DNA of 64,000 nt from Paenibacillus arenilitoris (lineage in GTDB: Bacteria; Bacillota; Bacilli; Paenibacillales; Paenibacillaceae). The DNA is taken from the NCBI RefSeq assembly GCF_014705655.1, contig NZ_JACXIY010000009.1, forward strand, positions 96,120-160,119, written 5' to 3'. The notes beneath the pieces are model-generated. The model searched no databases and had not been told where the DNA came from. It saw nothing but the letters and a program-made list of their open reading frames with translations. Within the stretch, counting starts at the first letter, position 1. Each line of letters begins with the position of its first letter. This document shows positions 17,645-26,305 of the stretch, piece after piece. Both the position numbers and the translations under genes were made by a program.

Positions 17645-17869
17645 ATGCTAGTCTTATCCCGGAGAAGCAATGAGTCCATTATTCTCGGACATCATATAGA
17701 GATTGTCGTACTTGGAGTAGAAGGCGATAACGTGAAGCTGGGTATTCGAGCGCCGAAGGAAGTCGATATTTACCGTAAGGAAATATACGATACAATCCAG
17801 GCAGAGAACCTCGCGGCCAGTAAAAAAACGATATCCTTAGACGATGTTTCGAAGCTGTTTAAAAAATAA
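17645..17869 (+). CDS. csrA: Translational regulator CsrA
   Basis: 74 residues beginning [15 protein letters not shown], with the conserved [28 protein letters not shown] core. This dimeric RNA-binding protein recognises GGA in hairpins and blocks the ribosome site of hag mRNA. AAGGAGG lies before the ATG. The 5' region of hag downstream contains several GGA elements. Confidence 0.95.
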   Translation: MLVLSRRSNESIILGHHIEIVVLGVEGDNVKLGIRAPKEVDIYRKEIYDTIQAENLAASKKTISLDDVSKLFKK

Positions 17870-17894
17870 TATTCAGTCATTGAATCAATTGCTA

Positions 17895-17921
17895 TAAATA
17901 ATGAAAAAGAACGGCCGATAT
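17895..17921 (+). promoter_or_regulatory. Sigma-D promoter of the flagellin gene
   Basis: TAAA (17895-17898), a 15-base spacer and GCCGATAT (17914-17921): an exact match to the sigma-D consensus, 91 bases before the hag start. Confidence 0.93.
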
Positions 17922-17929
17922 ATATAGTA

Positions 17930-18012
17930 GCACGGAAAATAGGGCGGCCGACCTACATCCGTAAGCTTCCGCAAGGATGCGGATACTCGAACATTTCAGG
18001 GAGGAAATATCA
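17930..18012 (+). promoter_or_regulatory. hag 5' leader with candidate CsrA sites
   Basis: GGA elements occur at 17934-17936, 17975-17977, 17981-17983 and within GGGAGGA (17999-18005), the ribosome site itself. A local fold (CATCC 17956-17960 with GGATG 17975-17979, or ATCCG with CGGAT) places GGA near a hairpin. This matches known CsrA control of hag in Bacillus; exact sites are inferred. Confidence 0.6.
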
Positions 18013-19374
18013 ATGCGTATTAATCACAACATTGCAGCTCTGAACACTCACCGTCAGTTGAGCACAAACTCCGCTAACACAAACAAATCCATCGAGAAAT
18101 TGTCTTCCGGTCTTCGTATCAACCGTGCAGGCGACGACGCAGCTGGTCTGGCAATCTCCGAAAAAATGCGCGGACAAATCCGCGGATTGGATATGGCTTC
18201 GAAAAATGGTCAAGACGGTATTTCTTTGATTCAAACAGCAGAAGGTGCATTGAATGAAACTCATTCCATCCTTCAACGTATGCGTGAACTGGCTGTTCAA
18301 TCTGCCAACGATACAAATACGGCTTCCGACCGTGGAGAACTTCAAAAAGAAATTAATCAGCTTACTGCGGAAATTGACCGTATCGGCAACACAACCGAAT
18401 TTAATACAAAGAAACTCCTTAATGGCGGAGCCGCTGTAAACGCGTCGATTACAAATGCTAACGCAGCCGATGCGGGTAAAGTGAAAATTATCGGTGGAAG
18501 TGCTGATACTAAAGTTGGCGCTAACATTGAAATTACAGCTAAGACGGATGCAACCGCAGCAACTGATGTTACTACTGCAACCTTTGCCAATAAAAGTACA
18601 CTTCTAAGTGGGGCTAGCACTCTGACTCTGAATGGCGTATCATTTAATTTTGACGCTACTGACAGTGTCCAAAACGTGCTGGATGCTATTAATCAAGCAG
18701 GATTAGGCGTAACAGCTGCTCATGTAGATGGTGCAGGAATTACTCTAACATCGAATACTGTAGGAAGCAAATCTGAGTTTACACTTTCTGGTGTAACTGG
18801 TGATTTTGCAGGGCTCGCAAGTGATACCGGGACAGATGCAGTAGTTACGTTAACTGGTGGTGAGTCCTACACATCGGATGGCAACAAAATCACTATCCAA
18901 AGCGGAAATGCTAAAGGACTTGAGTTTGAAATTAGCGGCGGTGCCCTTGCAGGTGCTGTAGACCTTGATGTTACTAGCAATGGAGGTTTGAACTTCCAAA
19001 TTGGCGCAAATGAAGGTCAAAATATGTATGTATCGGTTAGTGATATGCGTGCAACGGCACTTGGAGTAAATCAAATTGATGTTACAAGCGCATCTTCTGC
19101 TAATACATCGATTACAACAATTAATACGGCTATTGAGAAAGTTTCTGGTGAGCGTTCCAAACTTGGCGCGTATCAAAACCGTCTTGAACACACGATCAAC
19201 AACCTGAACACTTCTTCCGAGAACCTGACGGCTGCTGAGTCCCGTGTGCGTGACGTAGATATGGCGAAAGAAATGATGGAGCAAACAAAGAACAACATCC
19301 TTGCTCAAGCTGCTCAAGCTATGCTTGCTCAAGCTAACCAACAACCGCAAGGCGTATTGCAACTTCTTCGTTAG
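18013..19374 (+). CDS. hag: Flagellin (Hag/FliC)
   Basis: 453 residues from ATG 18013 (GGAGG 8 bases upstream). An in-frame ATG at 17977 lies in the leader and is rejected. The N-terminal D0/D1 (MRINHNIAALNTHRQL, then INRAGDDAAGLAISEKMRGQ) and C-terminal D1/D0 (LGAYQNRLEHTINNL; ILAQAAQAMLAQANQQPQGVLQLLR) are canonical. The central ~230 residues are a Thr/Ala/Gly-rich variable domain with two similar beta-rich halves, larger than in short Bacillus flagellins. It is exported through the flagellar channel and built into the filament with FliD, FliS and FliT, encoded next. It has a sigma-D promoter, a CsrA-controlled leader and a strong terminator. Confidence 0.97.
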   Translation: MRINHNIAALNTHRQLSTNSANTNKSIEKLSSGLRINRAGDDAAGLAISEKMRGQIRGLDMASKNGQDGISLIQTAEGALNETHSILQRMRELAVQSANDTNTASDRGELQKEINQLTAEIDRIGNTTEFNTKKLLNGGAAVNASITNANAADAGKVKIIGGSADTKVGANIEITAKTDATAATDVTTATFANKSTLLSGASTLTLNGVSFNFDATDSVQNVLDAINQAGLGVTAAHVDGAGITLTSNTVGSKSEFTLSGVTGDFAGLASDTGTDAVVTLTGGESYTSDGNKITIQSGNAKGLEFEISGGALAGAVDLDVTSNGGLNFQIGANEGQNMYVSVSDMRATALGVNQIDVTSASSANTSITTINTAIEKVSGERSKLGAYQNRLEHTINNLNTSSENLTAAESRVRDVDMAKEMMEQTKNNILAQAAQAMLAQANQQPQGVLQLLR

Positions 19375-19381
19375 TTCTAGT

Positions 19382-19427
19382 AAAAATAAGAGGGATCCTA
19401 GATTATCTAGGGTCCCTCTTATTTTTA
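19382..19427 (+). terminator. Strong terminator of hag
   Basis: A long stem (AAAAATAAGAGGG with CCCTCTTATTTTT, plus an inner CCTAGA/TCTAGG) around a 3-base loop, ending in T residues. Confidence 0.9.
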
Positions 19428-19431
19428 TCTA

Positions 19432-19459
19432 TAATTATTCGATACAGAGTAACCGATAT
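19432..19459 (+). promoter_or_regulatory. Possible sigma-D promoter of flaG-fliD-fliS-fliT
   Basis: TAAT (19432-19435), a 16-base spacer and ACCGATAT (19452-19459): one mismatch in each box from the sigma-D consensus. It lies directly after the hag terminator and before flaG. Confidence 0.5.
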
Positions 19460-19496
19460 AATTATTAGAAAATAAACGTTGGGGGATTGGTTTGAT

Positions 19497-19907
19497 ATGA
19501 ACATTAATCCATCAGTTACGGGAATAAACGGATCTATTGATCGTACAGCAGCAGAGAGTAAAACGACGGGATCAATTACAGAATCCATTCAAGTTTCTGC
19601 GAGCTCTACGAATTCGATCGCGACTTTTACGAATATGGAAGAGCTTAAGCGAGCTGAGCTGCGCGGAGAAAAACATACAGTAAGCGATGAGCAAATAGTT
19701 AAAGCGATCGAAAGCGCAATTAAGGCGATGCAGGGGAAATCAACTAATCTTGAGTTCGCCGTCCATGAAGAGACGAAGAGAATTGCTGTAAAGGTGATAG
19801 ACCGAGAGTCGGGCGAAATTATTCGTGAAATCCCCCCCGAGAAAACATTGGACTTTGTAGCCAAACTGTGGGAGATGGCAGGCATCCTGATTGATGAAAA
19901 ACGATAG
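19497..19907 (+). CDS. flaG: FlaG family flagellar protein
   Basis: 136 residues from ATG 19497 (GGGGGA ~10 bases upstream; TTG 19479 is also in frame). The C-terminal ~90 residues carry the FlaG pattern: LEFAVHEETKRIAVKVIDRE, then SGEIIREIPPEKTLDFVAKLWEMAGILIDE. The N-terminal ~45 residues are low-complexity Ser/Thr-rich. FlaG is thought to influence filament length; it precedes fliD as in Bacillus (yvyC). Confidence 0.9.
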   Translation: MNINPSVTGINGSIDRTAAESKTTGSITESIQVSASSTNSIATFTNMEELKRAELRGEKHTVSDEQIVKAIESAIKAMQGKSTNLEFAVHEETKRIAVKVIDRESGEIIREIPPEKTLDFVAKLWEMAGILIDEKR

Positions 19908-19927
19908 ATACGAAAGGAGCTTAAACA

Positions 19928-21721
19928 ATGCGGATTAGCGGTCTTGCCTCCGGCTTGGATACAGATACAATTATCAAGGATCTTATGAACGCACAGCGAA
20001 TACCGCTGGATAAGATGACTCAAAAGAAACAACTTCTCGAATGGAAGCGCGATGATTACCGTACGTTAAATAACAAAATATTGGAGTTCCGCAATGCGGC
20101 CTTCGATATGAAGCTGCAATCCGGTTACTTGGCGAAGAAGGTATCTTCCTCACAGGAAAATATCGTTTCTGTTTCCGGAACTCCAAATGCCAGCGAAGGA
20201 CAGTACTCTATTCGAGTGGATCAATTAGCGGCTACAGCAGGCTTTAACACGGGGAATTTGAGTGGAGATGCAGGAGGCAGTAAAACATTAGACCTTAAAC
20301 TCGGACTAACCGGTAATTCTACGCTCACCTTGACTGGGGATAAAGGATCGGCGAACATCGCAATAAAAACAACGGATACGATAGACCAGCTGGTAAAGGC
20401 GGTTAATGATCAATCGAATGTTACGGGTATCAAAGCGACGTATGATTCAACGATGGACCGTCTGTTCTTTGTATCGGCGAAGACAGGACAAGCTTCGAAA
20501 ATAGACATGAAGATCGTGAATGATGGTACGGCAACGAATATGGATCTGAACGCCGCTTTAAATATGTCTTCAAGGACGATAACGGGCGGAGCAATCGCTA
20601 CTCCGATCAGCGCGGATAATCAAACGTTCACCATGAAGGTTGATGGAACGGATTATAACTTTAGTGTAACGAATGCAACCACAATCGAAGAACTTGTCGA
20701 CCAAATGAATGAAAGCTTGACGGACACAGGCATCACGGCATCGTTAAGCAATGGGCAACTCGTTTTAGAAAATTCGCTACTAAAACCGGTCGCTTTCTCA
20801 GATTCCAATTCAGGAGCAGTGGTAACCAATCTAGGTCTGCAATCAGCATTAACTGCTTCAACTCAGATCAATGTTACCGGAACGAACGCCAAAGTACTCT
20901 TTAATGGAATTGCATCGGAATACGAGTCGAACAATTTTTCTATTGCAGGAATGACATTTGATGCTAAGCAAGTGAGCGCGGATACGGTAACCGTAGGCGT
21001 ATTACAGGATGTCGATGCTGTAGTCGAAAACATTAAAAAGTTTGTCGAAAAATACAATTCTCTAATTGACGAAATCAATAAGGAAACTTTAGAAAAACGG
21101 AACCGAGACTTTCAACCATTAACCCAAGCTCAAAAAGATGAGATGGAAGAAGATGATATCAAACGTTGGGAAGAGAAAGCAAAAAGCGGTATGCTTGCTA
21201 ATGACCAGCTGCTTAGCAGCGGCGTTTATTCCCTCCGTCGTATCTTATCGGATACGGTTAACGGTTTACCTGTTGGGCAATTAAAAAGCTTGGCTGAAAT
21301 CGGGATTTCAAATGCTAACGTGAGTGGATCGACTGTCTCAGGTGCGTATTCCGATCGGGGAAAATTGTATATTGATGAAACAAAGCTAAAAAAAGCGATA
21401 ACGGAAAATCCGGATGAAGTGATGACGCTGTTTACGACCGACGGCTCAACAGAATCAACTGATGGTATCGCTACAAGACTTTATGATAAAGCAGCGGCGT
21501 TATTCAATCAGATTACCGATCGGGCTGGTACGGCAACTTCTATAGAAAGCAATTATGAACTCGGTAAAGAAAGTCAACGGATTTCCAAGCAGATGGCTGC
21601 CCTAACCGATCGTTTAACAGACTTGGAGACACGTTACTATAAACAATTCACGGCAATGGAAACCTTCATCAATCAGATGAACTCTCAGAGTTCATGGCTT
21701 GCTCAGCAATTTAGCTCATAG
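19928..21721 (+). CDS. fliD: Flagellar filament cap protein FliD (HAP2)
   Basis: 597 residues. The N-terminal LASGLDTDTIIKDLMNAQRIPLDKM is the FliD_N signature, and there is a long C-terminal coiled coil (ISKQMAALTDRLTDLETRYYKQF ... MNSQSSWLAQQF). It caps the growing filament and folds incoming flagellin. AAAGGAG precedes the ATG. The central domain is larger than in B. subtilis FliD. Confidence 0.95.
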   Translation: MRISGLASGLDTDTIIKDLMNAQRIPLDKMTQKKQLLEWKRDDYRTLNNKILEFRNAAFDMKLQSGYLAKKVSSSQENIVSVSGTPNASEGQYSIRVDQLAATAGFNTGNLSGDAGGSKTLDLKLGLTGNSTLTLTGDKGSANIAIKTTDTIDQLVKAVNDQSNVTGIKATYDSTMDRLFFVSAKTGQASKIDMKIVNDGTATNMDLNAALNMSSRTITGGAIATPISADNQTFTMKVDGTDYNFSVTNATTIEELVDQMNESLTDTGITASLSNGQLVLENSLLKPVAFSDSNSGAVVTNLGLQSALTASTQINVTGTNAKVLFNGIASEYESNNFSIAGMTFDAKQVSADTVTVGVLQDVDAVVENIKKFVEKYNSLIDEINKETLEKRNRDFQPLTQAQKDEMEEDDIKRWEEKAKSGMLANDQLLSSGVYSLRRILSDTVNGLPVGQLKSLAEIGISNANVSGSTVSGAYSDRGKLYIDETKLKKAITENPDEVMTLFTTDGSTESTDGIATRLYDKAAALFNQITDRAGTATSIESNYELGKESQRISKQMAALTDRLTDLETRYYKQFTAMETFINQMNSQSSWLAQQFSS

Positions 21722-21732
21722 GAGGTAATCGT

Positions 21733-22164
21733 ATGCTAGCACAACAACAGCAGCGTAATAAATACCTGCAGACCACCGTTCAAACCGCAACTCCTCAGCA
21801 GCTTCTTATTATGCTTTATGACGGTGCTATTCGTTTCTGCCGCCAAGGGATTGAAGCAATCAGGGGGGGAAATTATGCAGCAGCTAACACCAGCTTCCTG
21901 AGAACTCAGGATATCATCAACGAGTTTATCATTACGATTGATCGGACATCACCGATTTCTGAGAGTTTAATTTATTTATATGAATATTTTAATACCCGGC
22001 TCGTTGAGGCTAACATGAAGAAAAATGTCGAGCCAGCCGAAGAGGTGCTCGGACACCTTGTAGAGCTTAAGGAAACGTGGATACAAGCTGCCAAGCAATA
22101 CAATCAGATCGCGGGACAAGCCGGTGGAAACACTTTTACAGCGACTCAATCAACTGTCGTCTGA
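21733..22164 (+). CDS. fliS: Flagellin export chaperone FliS
   Basis: 143 residues. The pattern YLQTTVQTATPQQLLIMLYDGAIRFCRQG is characteristic. FliS binds the C-terminus of flagellin and also stabilises FliW/flagellin interplay in Bacillus. AGGAGG lies before the ATG, 11 bases after fliD. Confidence 0.96.
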   Translation: MLAQQQQRNKYLQTTVQTATPQQLLIMLYDGAIRFCRQGIEAIRGGNYAAANTSFLRTQDIINEFIITIDRTSPISESLIYLYEYFNTRLVEANMKKNVEPAEEVLGHLVELKETWIQAAKQYNQIAGQAGGNTFTATQSTVV

Positions 22165-22462
22165 GCTGGTTTCCAATCTTCGCGGAAGCGTGCTCGAAGA
22201 GATCGATGCCTATATGGAGGAGCGGGACCGGATCTTCGCCGAGCTCGAAAGGCTGGGTCCGCCCTCCTCATCCCAAGTCGCGGAGCATCGGCAACAGGTC
22301 GAGCGCCTATTCGCAATGGATCGGATCATTATTGGCAGAATGACCGAGCTGCGAGACGAGGCTAACCGGGAGATCGACAAGCTCAATAAAGGCAAGCGAT
22401 CGAAAATGTTGTACGAGTCGTCCTACGGCGACGACAGCCTGTTTTTCGACAGGAAACGATAA
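22124..22462 (+). CDS. fliT: FliT-like flagellar chaperone
   Basis: 112 residues, almost entirely helical and highly charged (LSSELVSNLRGSVLEEIDAYMEERDRIFAELERL), matching the size and position of FliT/YviD, the FliD chaperone. The GTG start at 22124 lies inside fliS, a 41-base overlap, with only a weak ribosome site, so translation may be coupled to fliS. Family assignment rests mainly on context; sequence conservation in this family is low. A small hairpin (AAGCCC/GGGCTT) without a T run overlaps the stop. Confidence 0.75.
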   Translation: METLLQRLNQLSSELVSNLRGSVLEEIDAYMEERDRIFAELERLGPPSSSQVAEHRQQVERLFAMDRIIIGRMTELRDEANREIDKLNKGKRSKMLYESSYGDDSLFFDRKR

Positions 22463-22510
22463 GCCCGAAAAGGGCTTACAGCAACCATGTATTCGCTTAC
22501 AACAAATTGT

Positions 22511-22539
22511 TTGACAATTTCGAGGGACTGGTGTTATAT
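22511..22539 (+). promoter_or_regulatory. Sigma-A promoter of the cold-shock gene
   Basis: TTGACA, a 17-base spacer, TTATAT. It is followed by a ~60-base 5' untranslated leader, as is usual for csp genes. Confidence 0.85.
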
Positions 22540-22602
22540 TCAATTTGTGGGTTACACGATGTGATGCCTCACAGTATTTGAAGATGAAGGGAATGTTTGC
22601 AC

Positions 22603-22800
22603 ATGCAAGGTAAAGTGAAATGGTTTAACGCAGAGAAGGGCTATGGATTCATCGAGACTGAGCAAGGCGGCGACGTATTTGTTCATTTCTCCGCAATCCA
22701 ATCCGAAGGTTTCAAGACGCTCGAAGAAGGCCAATCGGTTGAATTCGATATTGTTGAAGGCGCTCGTGGCCCACAAGCTGCAAACGTTGTAAAACTGTAA
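22603..22800 (+). CDS. Cold-shock protein (CspA/CspB family)
   Basis: 65 residues with RNP1 KGYGFIE and RNP2 VFVHF, ending [12 protein letters not shown]. This single OB-fold RNA chaperone destabilises mRNA secondary structure, especially at low temperature. ATG 22603 is chosen because the product then begins MQGKVKWFN, as in the family; TTG 22597 is in frame. Single gene with its own promoter and terminator. Confidence 0.96.
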   Translation: MQGKVKWFNAEKGYGFIETEQGGDVFVHFSAIQSEGFKTLEEGQSVEFDIVEGARGPQAANVVKL

Positions 22801-22850
22801 TCATTGGCTGATCCAGCCACCCATTAGGGTTAGTGGATAAGTACACACGC

Positions 22851-22876
22851 AAGCTCCGGGCAACCGGAGCTTTTTT
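22851..22876 (+). terminator. Terminator of the cold-shock gene
   Basis: AAGCTCCGG / CCGGAGCTT with a GCAA tetraloop and a T run. Confidence 0.92.
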
Positions 22877-22994
22877 CTGTTCAATTGGATGTGATATTAA
22901 CTGACATATGAGCAAATGACACCTATCAAGGAAAGCGGAGCCAGCCTCCCAGACGATAACTTGTCTGAAAATTCACAATAAACTAAAAACAATT

Positions 22995-23023
22995 TTGAAC
23001 TCGCCGCCTGCATATGTTATAAT
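22995..23023 (+). promoter_or_regulatory. Sigma-A promoter of hpf
   Basis: TTGAAC, a 17-base spacer, TATAAT, with the hpf ATG 27 bases downstream. B. subtilis hpf (yvyD) also uses sigma-B and sigma-H; no such box was recognised here. Confidence 0.82.
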
Positions 23024-23049
23024 AAGAGTATGTAAAGGAGGAGTTCCAC

Positions 23050-23595
23050 ATGAATTACAACATTCGAGGTCAACGCTTTCAAGTAACCGATGCTTTGAGA
23101 GACTACGTCGAAAAGAAACTCAACCGGTTGGACAAATATTTCGAAGAACCAATCGCCTCCGAAACTAACGTAACGCTAGCGGTAACCAAAGGAAAACATA
23201 CGGTCGAAGTAACGATTCCGCTGCCAGGCGTCATGCTGAGAGCCGAGGAGAAGAGCGAGGACATGTACGCCTCGATCGACCTGGTAACGGACAAACTCGA
23301 ACGGCAAATACGTAAACATAAGACGAAAGTGAACCGCAAATTCCGCCAAGGCCACGGCGTCCGTTCGTTGTTCCGGGAAGAGGGCTCTGCCGTCGGCGTC
23401 CTCGAGGAGGAGGACGATCTGGAGCTCGTAAGAACAAAGCGCTTCCCGCTGAAGCCGATGGACGTGGAAGAGGCCATTTTGCAAATGAATATGGTTGGAC
23501 ATAATTTCTTCGTATTCGCGAACGTGGATAATAAGGAAGTCAACGTGGTATACAAACGCAGCGACGGCAAATACGGTTTAATCGAGCAAGGCTGA
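23050..23595 (+). CDS. hpf: Ribosome hibernation-promoting factor, long form
   Basis: 181 residues. The N-terminal ~100 residues form the S30AE/HPF fold (MNYNIRGQRFQVTDALRDYVEKKL). A linker leads to the C-terminal dimerisation domain (~125-181: VRTKRFPLKPMDVEEAILQM ... NVVYKRSDGKYGLIEQG). The long form pairs two 70S ribosomes into inactive 100S dimers in stationary phase. AAAGGAGG lies before the ATG. It precedes secA, as in Bacillus. Confidence 0.96.
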   Translation: MNYNIRGQRFQVTDALRDYVEKKLNRLDKYFEEPIASETNVTLAVTKGKHTVEVTIPLPGVMLRAEEKSEDMYASIDLVTDKLERQIRKHKTKVNRKFRQGHGVRSLFREEGSAVGVLEEEDDLELVRTKRFPLKPMDVEEAILQMNMVGHNFFVFANVDNKEVNVVYKRSDGKYGLIEQG

Positions 23596-23616
23596 ACTAA
23601 TTCGCAAATTACTACG

Positions 23617-23649
23617 AGCCTTTTCTCCATAAGGGAGAAGAGGCTTTTT
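23617..23649 (+). terminator. Terminator of hpf
   Basis: AGCCTTTTCTCC / GGAGAAGAGGCT (one G-T pair), loop ATAAG, then TTTTT. Confidence 0.9.
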
Positions 23650-23667
23650 CATTTCCAACACCTCTCG

Positions 23668-23696
23668 TTGCGGCGGTGTCGACAAACTGATACAAT
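23668..23696 (+). promoter_or_regulatory. Probable sigma-A promoter of secA
   Basis: TTGCGG, a 17-base spacer, TACAAT, 38 bases before the secA ATG. The -35 is weak. Confidence 0.55.
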
Positions 23697-23733
23697 TTAA
23701 GGCAAAGAGGCGTAATGACGAAAGGGGAATTCC

Positions 23734-26241
23734 ATGCTCGGACTAGTTAAGAAAATTTTTGGCGATCAAAACGAGCGCGAAGTAAAACGGCTCCAGCGAA
23801 CGGTAGATGAAATAAATGCGATGGAATCGAAATTCACGGGTCTGTCCGACGAGGCGCTTCGCGCGAAGACCGAAGAGTTCAAAGCAAGGCTCGAAAAGGG
23901 AGAGACGCTTGACCAGCTGCTTCCGGATGCTTTCGCGACGGTGCGCGAAGCATCCAAGCGGACGCTTGGCATGCGTCATTTCGACGTGCAGCTGATGGGC
24001 GGCATGGCGCTGCACGAGGGCAAAATCGCGGAGATGCGAACGGGCGAAGGGAAAACGCTCGTCGGTACGCTGCCGGTCTACTTGAACGCGCTGCTCGGCA
24101 AAGGCGTTCACGTCGTAACGGTTAATGGCTATTTGGCCCAGCGCGATAGCGAGATCATGGGGAAGGTCTACGAATTTCTCGGCCTGACCGTCGGTTGCAA
24201 CCTGCACGGCTTGTCGCATGACGAGAAGCAAGCGGCTTACGCATGCGACATCACCTATGGTACGAATAACGAGTTCGGCTTCGATTACTTGCGCGACAAC
24301 ATGGTGCTTTACAAGGAACAAATGGTTCAGCGCCCGCTGTATTATGCGATTATTGACGAGGTGGACTCCATTCTTGTCGACGAAGCGCGGACCCCGCTCA
24401 TTATTTCCGGACAGGCCGCCAAGTCGACGGAGCTTTATTTTGCGGCGGATCGTTTCGTCGGCAAGTTGAAAGAGGAAGAAGATTTCACGATCGACATTAA
24501 GGTGAAGAGCGTCATGCTGACGGAAGCGGGCGTCGAGAAGGCGGAGAAGGCGTTCCATATCGAGAACCTGTTCGACCATGCCAACGTGCTGCTGAATCAT
24601 CATATTCAACAGGCGCTGAAGGCTAATTTCATCATGAAGCGCGACGTCGACTACGTGGTGCAGGAAGATGAAGTCGTCATCGTCGACGAATTTACGGGCC
24701 GCCTCATGGCGGGCCGCCGGTACAGCGACGGCTTGCACCAAGCGATCGAAGCGAAGGAGCAGCTGAAGGTTCAGAACGAGAGCATGACGCTCGCGACGAT
24801 CACGTTCCAGAACTACTTCCGGATGTACCGCAAGCTGGCCGGCATGACCGGTACGGCGAAGACGGAGGAAGAAGAGTTCAAGCGCATCTACGGACTTGAA
24901 GTCATTCAGGTGCCGACGAACCGCACGATGATCAGGAAGGACATCGCGGATGTCGTCTACAAGACGGAGAACGGCAAGTTCAAAGCGGTCGTGGAGGAAA
25001 TCGTGCAGCGACACGCCAAGAATCAGCCTGTGCTCGTCGGCACGATCTCGATCGAAAATTCGGAGAAGCTTTCCGATATGCTGATGCGCAAAGGCATTTC
25101 GCACAAGGTGCTGAACGCGAAGTTCCACGCCGAGGAAGCGGAGATCATCTCGCGCGCCGGTCAGGCGGGAGCCGTGACGATCGCGACGAACATGGCCGGC
25201 CGCGGTACGGACATTCTGCTGGGCGATGGAGTGGCGGATCTCGGCGGCCTGCATATTGTCGGCACGGAGCGGCATGAGAGCCGCCGGATCGATAACCAGC
25301 TGCGCGGACGCGCAGGCCGTCAAGGCGACCCGGGCTCGTCGCAATTTTATTTGTCGCTGGAAGACGAGCTGATGCGCCGCTTCGGCTCCGAGAACATTAT
25401 GGGCATGATGGACCGCCTCGGCCTTGACGACGACCAGCCGATCGAGAGCCGCATGATTTCGCGGGCGATCGAGTCCGCGCAGAAGCGCGTCGAAGGCAAT
25501 AACTTCGACGTCCGGAAGGTCGTCCTGCAGTACGACGACGTCATGAACCAGCAGCGCGAAGTCATTTACAAGCAGCGCCGCGACATCCTTGGCTCCGAGA
25601 ACATCCGCCAGGAGGTCATGGACATGATCAAGCCGGTCATCGAGCGCATCGTGGAAGCGCACTGCGCCGAGGATATTCCGGAAGAATGGGATCTGCAGGC
25701 GATCGTCGACTACGCGAACGCGACGTTCCTGGAGGAAGGCTCGCTGACCGTGGGAGAGATCGAACGCAAAGAGAAGGAAGATATCGTGGAGTATATCTTC
25801 AACAAGGTCGTCGCCGCCTACGACGTGAAGGAAGAGCAGCTCGGCGCGGAGACGATGCGCGAGTTCGAGAAGGTCGTCGTCCTGCGCGCGGTAGACAGCA
25901 AGTGGATGGATCATATCGACGCGATGGATCAGCTGCGCCAAGGCATCCATCTGCGGGCGTACGGCGGTACGGATCCGCTTCGCGAATACCAATTCGAAGG
26001 CTTCGAGATGTTCAAGGAAATGATCGAGCATATCCAGGAAGAAGTCGCGAAGTATATCATGAAGGCTCGCGTGGAGAACAACCTGGAGCGCCAAGAGGTT
26101 GCCAAAGGCCAGACGTCGACGACGAGCGGCGGCGGCGAGGCGCAGGAGAAACGCCCCGTGAAGCGCGAAGAGCGCGTCGGCCGCAACGACGCATGCCCTT
26201 GCGGCAGCGGCAAGAAGTATAAGCAGTGCCACGGGAAGTAA
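23734..26241 (+). CDS. secA: Preprotein translocase ATPase SecA
   Basis: 835 residues, normal for Firmicute SecA1. Nucleotide-binding domain 1 has Walker [11 protein letters not shown] near 102 and DEVD near 208. The preprotein cross-linking domain and NBD2 follow, with [10 protein letters not shown] and [15 protein letters not shown]. The C-terminal zinc tail is [13 protein letters not shown] at ~818-830, which binds SecB-like partners or ribosomes. SecA drives secretion through SecYEG and would export the surface proteins of this window. GAAAGGGG precedes the ATG; prfB follows after 64 bases. Confidence 0.98.
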   Translation: MLGLVKKIFGDQNEREVKRLQRTVDEINAMESKFTGLSDEALRAKTEEFKARLEKGETLDQLLPDAFATVREASKRTLGMRHFDVQLMGGMALHEGKIAEMRTGEGKTLVGTLPVYLNALLGKGVHVVTVNGYLAQRDSEIMGKVYEFLGLTVGCNLHGLSHDEKQAAYACDITYGTNNEFGFDYLRDNMVLYKEQMVQRPLYYAIIDEVDSILVDEARTPLIISGQAAKSTELYFAADRFVGKLKEEEDFTIDIKVKSVMLTEAGVEKAEKAFHIENLFDHANVLLNHHIQQALKANFIMKRDVDYVVQEDEVVIVDEFTGRLMAGRRYSDGLHQAIEAKEQLKVQNESMTLATITFQNYFRMYRKLAGMTGTAKTEEEEFKRIYGLEVIQVPTNRTMIRKDIADVVYKTENGKFKAVVEEIVQRHAKNQPVLVGTISIENSEKLSDMLMRKGISHKVLNAKFHAEEAEIISRAGQAGAVTIATNMAGRGTDILLGDGVADLGGLHIVGTERHESRRIDNQLRGRAGRQGDPGSSQFYLSLEDELMRRFGSENIMGMMDRLGLDDDQPIESRMISRAIESAQKRVEGNNFDVRKVVLQYDDVMNQQREVIYKQRRDILGSENIRQEVMDMIKPVIERIVEAHCAEDIPEEWDLQAIVDYANATFLEEGSLTVGEIERKEKEDIVEYIFNKVVAAYDVKEEQLGAETMREFEKVVVLRAVDSKWMDHIDAMDQLRQGIHLRAYGGTDPLREYQFEGFEMFKEMIEHIQEEVAKYIMKARVENNLERQEVAKGQTSTTSGGGEAQEKRPVKREERVGRNDACPCGSGKKYKQCHGK

Positions 26242-26305
26242 GAACGGCTTCCGCGGCTGCGGCATACGGTGGAATGAACATTTATTTTGAGGTGAAGCGG
26301 ACGCT

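Noticed and set aside
17977..18012. ATG 17977 as flagellin start
   Set aside because: It is in the CsrA-control leader and lacks a ribosome site; ATG 18013 gives the conserved MRINHNIAAL terminus.
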